Positions 60,333-64,000 of a stretch of DNA of 64,000 nt are shown piece by piece. How positions within the stretch are numbered: the first letter of the stretch is position 1; every line of letters starts with the position of its first letter. The translations under genes and the position numbers were made by a program. Under the pieces are notes generated by a model. That model was not told the DNA's origin, searched no databases, and was given only the letters and a program-made list of their open reading frames with translations. This stretch comes from an uncultured Alphaproteobacteria bacterium (GTDB lineage Bacteria > Pseudomonadota > Alphaproteobacteria > HIMB59), in the NCBI GenBank assembly GCA_902527545.1, contig CABZPR010000001.1, forward strand, positions 180,848 to 244,847. The letters run 5' to 3'.

Positions 60333-62161
60333 CTTTTTTTAACAATTGATAAAAATATTGAAAAAACAAGCATAATTGTACTCAACCATAATAAATTTAT
60401 AAATGGTTTATATACTAAATTGATACCTACCTTATCGCTCTCAATTGTTGATATTGTAGCATAATATTGACTAAAAAATTTATTTGTAGTACTAACCTCA
60501 TTTGTAACTTGCCCTGAGGGTTGGTAGATATTTTTTGAAGGTGAGAGTTCTTTTTCTTTTTCTCCATCTAAAATTAATAAGTCCACTGATATTTTTTGAT
60601 AATTTTGGAAATCCTCATCTTTAATATTTTTAATTATTGCGGTTTTATTATTTTTTAGTTTTATTTCACTGGAAGTTTCTTTTTCAAATAGTAGATTTTC
60701 TTGATAGTCAAATTGTTCTGTATATACAGCTGCGATTATAAAAAAACCAATACTTAAGTGTGCTAGCCATTGAGAGTAAAAACTTATATTTTTATTAAAA
60801 TTTGTTTTTAAAACTAAAATACTTTTTAAAAATAATGGACTTGTAATAAAAACACTAAGCGCAAAATAAAAATTATTAAAAAAATAAAATGATACTAAGG
60901 ATATTAATAATGATAAAGTCATTATAAATGGTAATTGTTTATCCTTTTTTTCATGCTTTCCCCAATTTATCTGTGGTGCAAATGCCATAAATAAAATTAA
61001 TGGTGCTAGTAATAAATTAAATGCAAAATTATAATAAGGTGCGCCCACTGAAACTGATGTTTTAAGTATCATTTCGCTAAACAACGGATAAACTGTCCCA
61101 ATAAAAACAACTAGTGCAGAACAAATAAAAAATATATTATTTAATAAAAGAAAACTCTCTCTGCTAAGTATATTAAAAGAGTCCTCATTAAAATTTGAAA
61201 TACTTTTTATGTTTAATCTTACCGTCATGGTTAGCAAATATGTTATTATTATAATCAAAAATAATCCTCTAAGTGGGTCTGTTGCAAAACTATGCACAGA
61301 TACAATTAAATTTGAACGTACTAAAAATGTGCCAAACACTGATGCAATAAAACAGTAAAGCCCTAAATTTAAGCTCCATAATTTTAGTTGGTTATTTTTG
61401 ATAGAAACTTGAAGTGAATGTATCAAGGCAGTATTTAATAGCCATGGAATTAATGAGATATTTTCTACTGGATCCCAAAACCACCAACCTCCCCATCCTA
61501 GTTCTGAATATGCCCAATAAGATCCTAAAACTATCCCTCCAGTTAAAAAAAACCATGAAATTTTTGACCAAATTAACATCTCTTCAAATAATTTTTCTGA
61601 GAAAGTTTTATTCACCAGCATATGTGCAGATATCACAAAGGGTATAATTAGACCAATATATCCCAAAAACAGTGTTGGTGGATGAATTACAAATAAAAAA
61701 TGTTGCAAGATTGGATTCAAACCTAAGCCTAAAATATTCTCATTTGCCTCTACATAAGTAAATGGATTTGAACTAATTACTACATAAAGAATAAATAAAG
61801 TTGATATAAATAATATGTTTTTATGTATCTCAACAGTTTGGTTTTTGTATAGAAAAAAAACTCCAAATAAGTTGATTAAAAAAACCCATAACAAAATTGA
61901 GCCCTCATGACTACCCCAAGCAGATGTCACTTTATAAAAAATGGGATCATCAACATAAGAGTTTTTGACTACATTTAATAAAGTGAAATCTGAAATTGAA
62001 AATGCATATACCAAAAGACCAAAGGGAATAAGGTTTATAAAATAAATTAATTTTAAAGATAAAATGGTTGAGGGAATTATTTTTTTTAATAAATTCAGAT
62101 AGAATAAAATAGTAATTATTAATGAAAAATAAATAATGATATTACCTAAATAAGATATCAA
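60329..62161 (-). CDS. ccmF: Heme lyase CcmF
   Basis: 610 residues with about fifteen membrane helices. The tryptophan-rich heme-handling motif is WGGWWFWDPVENISL. The surrounding GSYWAYSELG and SAWGSHEGSILLW are also conserved in CcmF. It attaches heme from CcmE to apocytochrome c in the periplasm. Immediately downstream of ccmE. Confidence 0.96.
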   Translation of the reverse strand: MISYLGNIIIYFSLIITILFYLNLLKKIIPSTILSLKLIYFINLIPFGLLVYAFSISDFTLLNVVKNSYVDDPIFYKVTSAWGSHEGSILLWVFLINLFGVFFLYKNQTVEIHKNILFISTLFILYVVISSNPFTYVEANENILGLGLNPILQHFLFVIHPPTLFLGYIGLIIPFVISAHMLVNKTFSEKLFEEMLIWSKISWFFLTGGIVLGSYWAYSELGWGGWWFWDPVENISLIPWLLNTALIHSLQVSIKNNQLKLWSLNLGLYCFIASVFGTFLVRSNLIVSVHSFATDPLRGLFLIIIITYLLTMTVRLNIKSISNFNEDSFNILSRESFLLLNNIFFICSALVVFIGTVYPLFSEMILKTSVSVGAPYYNFAFNLLLAPLILFMAFAPQINWGKHEKKDKQLPFIMTLSLLISLVSFYFFNNFYFALSVFITSPLFLKSILVLKTNFNKNISFYSQWLAHLSIGFFIIAAVYTEQFDYQENLLFEKETSSEIKLKNNKTAIIKNIKDEDFQNYQKISVDLLILDGEKEKELSPSKNIYQPSGQVTNEVSTTNKFFSQYYATISTIESDKVGINLVYKPFINLLWLSTIMLVFSIFLSIVKKR

Positions 62162-62611
62162 TTAATCTCCTCTCCATTTTCCCTCTTCTTTTAATTTGTC
62201 TATAGCACTTTGGGGCATATAATTTTCATCGTGTTTGGCTAAAACTATCTCTGCAATAAAAATATTATCAATAAATTTTCCCTCTACAATAATCCCTTTA
62301 TTTTCCTCTACCAAATTTGGAAGAGTTTTTGAAAATACAACGTTTACAGAATTTTTATTTTGATCAATAACTTCAAAAATCCAATTTCCATCAGTAAATT
62401 TTAAACTATTTGCTTTAACAAGCCCCCCAACTCTTAAATACTTATTCTCTATCCCATCCATACTTTTTAGATCAGTCGGTTCAACAAAATATGCAATTTG
62501 ATCTTTCAAAGAATAGCCTATTAAAAATATAGATGCAGAAAAGCAAACGAATATTATTAATAAAAAAATAAATCGCTTTTTTATTTGTTTATTTAATTTG
62601 ATTATGCGCAC
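62162..62611 (-). CDS. ccmE: Heme chaperone CcmE
   Basis: 149 residues: cytoplasmic start, one membrane anchor (FIFLLIIFVCFSASIFLIGYSL), then an OB-fold periplasmic domain (KYLRVGGLVKANSL, VVFSKTLPNLVEENKGIIVEG). The C-terminal LAKHDENYMP contains the histidine that covalently holds heme. Overlaps ccmD by 23 bases. Confidence 0.96.
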   Translation of the reverse strand: MRIIKLNKQIKKRFIFLLIIFVCFSASIFLIGYSLKDQIAYFVEPTDLKSMDGIENKYLRVGGLVKANSLKFTDGNWIFEVIDQNKNSVNVVFSKTLPNLVEENKGIIVEGKFIDNIFIAEIVLAKHDENYMPQSAIDKLKEEGKWRGD

Positions 62612-62720
62612 TAACCATATTAAAGACTTTTTTCTTAAGCAGCATAATTATAATCGTTGTCACAGCACAGATGACCCCAAAAAATCCATAGCAAATTAAA
62701 ACGAATTCTAAACTAGTCAT
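62589..62720 (-). CDS. ccmD: Heme exporter subunit CcmD
   Basis: 43 residues, too short for the ORF track. It reads MTSLEFVLICYGFFGVICAV and continues with a basic segment (LLKKKVF), the single-helix layout of CcmD. The ATG overlaps the ccmC stop (ATGACTAG) and the 3' end overlaps ccmE. CcmD links CcmC and CcmE and helps release holo-CcmE from the CcmABC complex. Confidence 0.85.
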   Translation of the reverse strand: MTSLEFVLICYGFFGVICAVTTIIIMLLKKKVFNMVSAHNQIK

Positions 62721-63420
62721 TTAGTAATTTAGATCTCTCCATTTTCCTTTTTTCAACAATTATATAAAAAATGTTAGAAAACCAAAATATTGTAAGCATA
62801 AAAATACCAAAAAAACTCACCAATAATGTTATTAAATAGTCATTAGTCATACTGGGCCCTCCCATTCTTAAAACACTACTTTCCTGATGAAGAGTAGTCC
62901 ACCAATCAACTGAAAATTTAACAATAGGCAGATTTATTAGACCTATTATTGCCAAAATTGAGGCTGCAAAATCTGCTTTTTGGAAGTGTTCAAATGAATA
63001 TAAAAGAAGAATGTGGCCTAAGTAAATAAATGCTAAAATCAACATTGAAGTTAACCTTGCATCCCATACCCAATATGCTCCCCAAGTCAAATTTCCCCAT
63101 ATCGACCCAGTAACTAGAACGATAATGCTCATTATCAATCCTATCGGAGATAGAGATCTAGCAACTGTGAATGCTGTTGGGGATTTGAATATTAAGCCAA
63201 TGATACTGCTAATTCCCATCACTAGAAAAATTGCCAATGATAACCAAGCAGTAGGCACATGGATAAACATTATTTTGAATGAGATGCCTTGATAATAATC
63301 ATTTTCTAAAAAAATAATCAAAAAAATAGAAACACTTATTAATACAAGGGATAATAAAATAAAATATCTAGATAGAGAGATCATAAAATTAGCGAGTGTA
63401 TTTGGAGTTATAGCAAACAT
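62713..63420 (-). CDS. ccmC: Heme exporter protein CcmC
   Basis: 235 residues with six membrane helices. The WGAYWVWDARLTSMLILAFIYLG segment is the tryptophan-rich motif of CcmC; HVPTAWLSL and WWTTLHQESSVLRMGGPS carry the two conserved histidines. It loads heme onto CcmE. One-base overlap with ccmB. Confidence 0.96.
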   Translation of the reverse strand: MFAITPNTLANFMISLSRYFILLSLVLISVSIFLIIFLENDYYQGISFKIMFIHVPTAWLSLAIFLVMGISSIIGLIFKSPTAFTVARSLSPIGLIMSIIVLVTGSIWGNLTWGAYWVWDARLTSMLILAFIYLGHILLLYSFEHFQKADFAASILAIIGLINLPIVKFSVDWWTTLHQESSVLRMGGPSMTNDYLITLLVSFFGIFMLTIFWFSNIFYIIVEKRKMERSKLLND

Positions 63421-64000
63421 TAGACAGATAATTTTTTTAGTGCAAAACTAGTTAGCAAAGGAGAGAAGGCTAAATTTAATAAAAAATAAGCCACAAAAAA
63501 TAAATACATTCTGCCTGTATTAAAATCAATTAAATCAGTTATTGCCATAGAAAATATAAGAATAGGGACAAAAAGAGGCAATGTTAAAATACTTGTAAGT
63601 GAGAGTCTATTATTTTTAGAGATTGTTATAGATGCAGTCATTGAAGCTATAAAAATAATACTTAAAAGTGAGAGCGCCAGAAGAATATTTATCTTTAACA
63701 AATAAGTTAGATCGATATTTAAAATAATCAAAATTAGTGGTGAGAATATAAAGAAGAAAATAATTAAATTAAAATAGATCATCATATTTTTAATGAATAC
63801 GATTATTTCTAGAGAAAAAGGAGAAAGTAGATACTGATGAAGTTTTGCTTCATCAAAATCTTGACCATAAATTTTTTCAACTTTAAATAATGAGATAAAA
63901 AAAATCATTACATATAAGAAAGATAATGGAGTATTAATTCCCATTGACTGATGTTTTAATGATAATGCGAAAATAGCACATGAAATAATCAATAAACAAT
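63420..64000 (-). CDS. ccmB: Heme exporter protein CcmB (N-terminus outside window)
   Basis: About 190 residues visible with five membrane helices. The segment LSFLYVMIFFISLFKVEKIYGQDF and the following LLSPFSLEIIVFIKNM match the CcmB membrane subunit of the CcmAB ABC complex. The frame is open to the window end, so the start and ccmA lie beyond it. Confidence 0.88.
   Translation of the reverse strand, partial: CLLIISCAIFALSLKHQSMGINTPLSFLYVMIFFISLFKVEKIYGQDFDEAKLHQYLLSPFSLEIIVFIKNMMIYFNLIIFFFIFSPLILIILNIDLTYLLKINILLALSLLSIIFIASMTASITISKNNRLSLTSILTLPLFVPILIFSMAITDLIDFNTGRMYLFFVAYFLLNLAFSPLLTSFALKKLSV

Overview
The window is a 64 kb piece of an AT-rich bacterial chromosome. Gene content and order point to a small-genome marine alphaproteobacterium (Pelagibacterales or HIMB59-like; the exact lineage is inference). 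The supporting signs are an RpoE/ChrR-type sigma/anti-sigma pair, a Mic60-HemY pair next to tsaD, IalB, a ccmBCDEFGH operon, very short intergenic spaces and many TTG/GTG starts.

Layout. 1-7.5 kb: housekeeping genes (yggS, a LolA-like protein, ftsK, a UbiH-type hydroxylase, a Lon-N-domain protein, thioredoxin-TPR, an FkbM methyltransferase). 7.6-13.5 kb: a 5.86 kb integrative island bounded by two complete, identical tRNA-Gly(GCC) genes. Both inner ends carry 11-bp-periodic arm-type repeats. The island holds small orphan and secreted proteins and an HTH protein preceded by a foldable non-coding segment. It has no integrase except an 18-codon stub beside the right end. 13.6-14.5 kb: two more small genes that look like spill-over of the same island type. 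14.5-21.6 kb: a carbohydrate region (polysaccharide lyase, sulfotransferase, alpha/alpha-barrel protein, glycosyltransferases), then LysE and HAD genes. 21.6-28.3 kb: a minus-strand housekeeping run (purH, rpe, rsmB, acs, EVE, tsaD). 28.3-36.3 kb: mic60-hemY, EamA, BI-1, an aldo/keto reductase, phhB, DUF3429, chrR-rpoE, ialB, argG. 36.3-52.3 kb: the giant-adhesin locus. 52.3-59.5 kb: folD, yggT, a polar amino-acid ABC transporter split around two bactofilins, and an FAD oxidase. 59.5-64 kb: cytochrome c maturation genes ccmH to ccmB.

The most unusual system is the locus at 36.3-52.3 kb. A lipoprotein TolC carries an extra cadherin/Ig-like domain and a C-terminal SPOR domain. Divergent to it is a 3100-residue surface protein with a LEPR motif, a DUF4347 domain, about 15 VCBS/cadherin-like repeats and a beta-propeller insert. 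Three adaptor genes follow: a HlyD-like protein, a GAF-TM-HlyD protein, and a membrane protein that joins a PqqD-like N-terminus, an M50 zinc-protease core (HELGH) and a HlyD-like C-terminus. No ABC ATPase and no RTX signal are present. The locus looks like a dedicated export and anchoring machine that differs from classical type I secretion.

Two sequence-integrity points matter. The amino-acid-binding protein gene near 55.86 kb has a one-base homopolymer frameshift inside its signal peptide. The rsmB reading frame runs about 75 codons upstream of its first canonical start codon.
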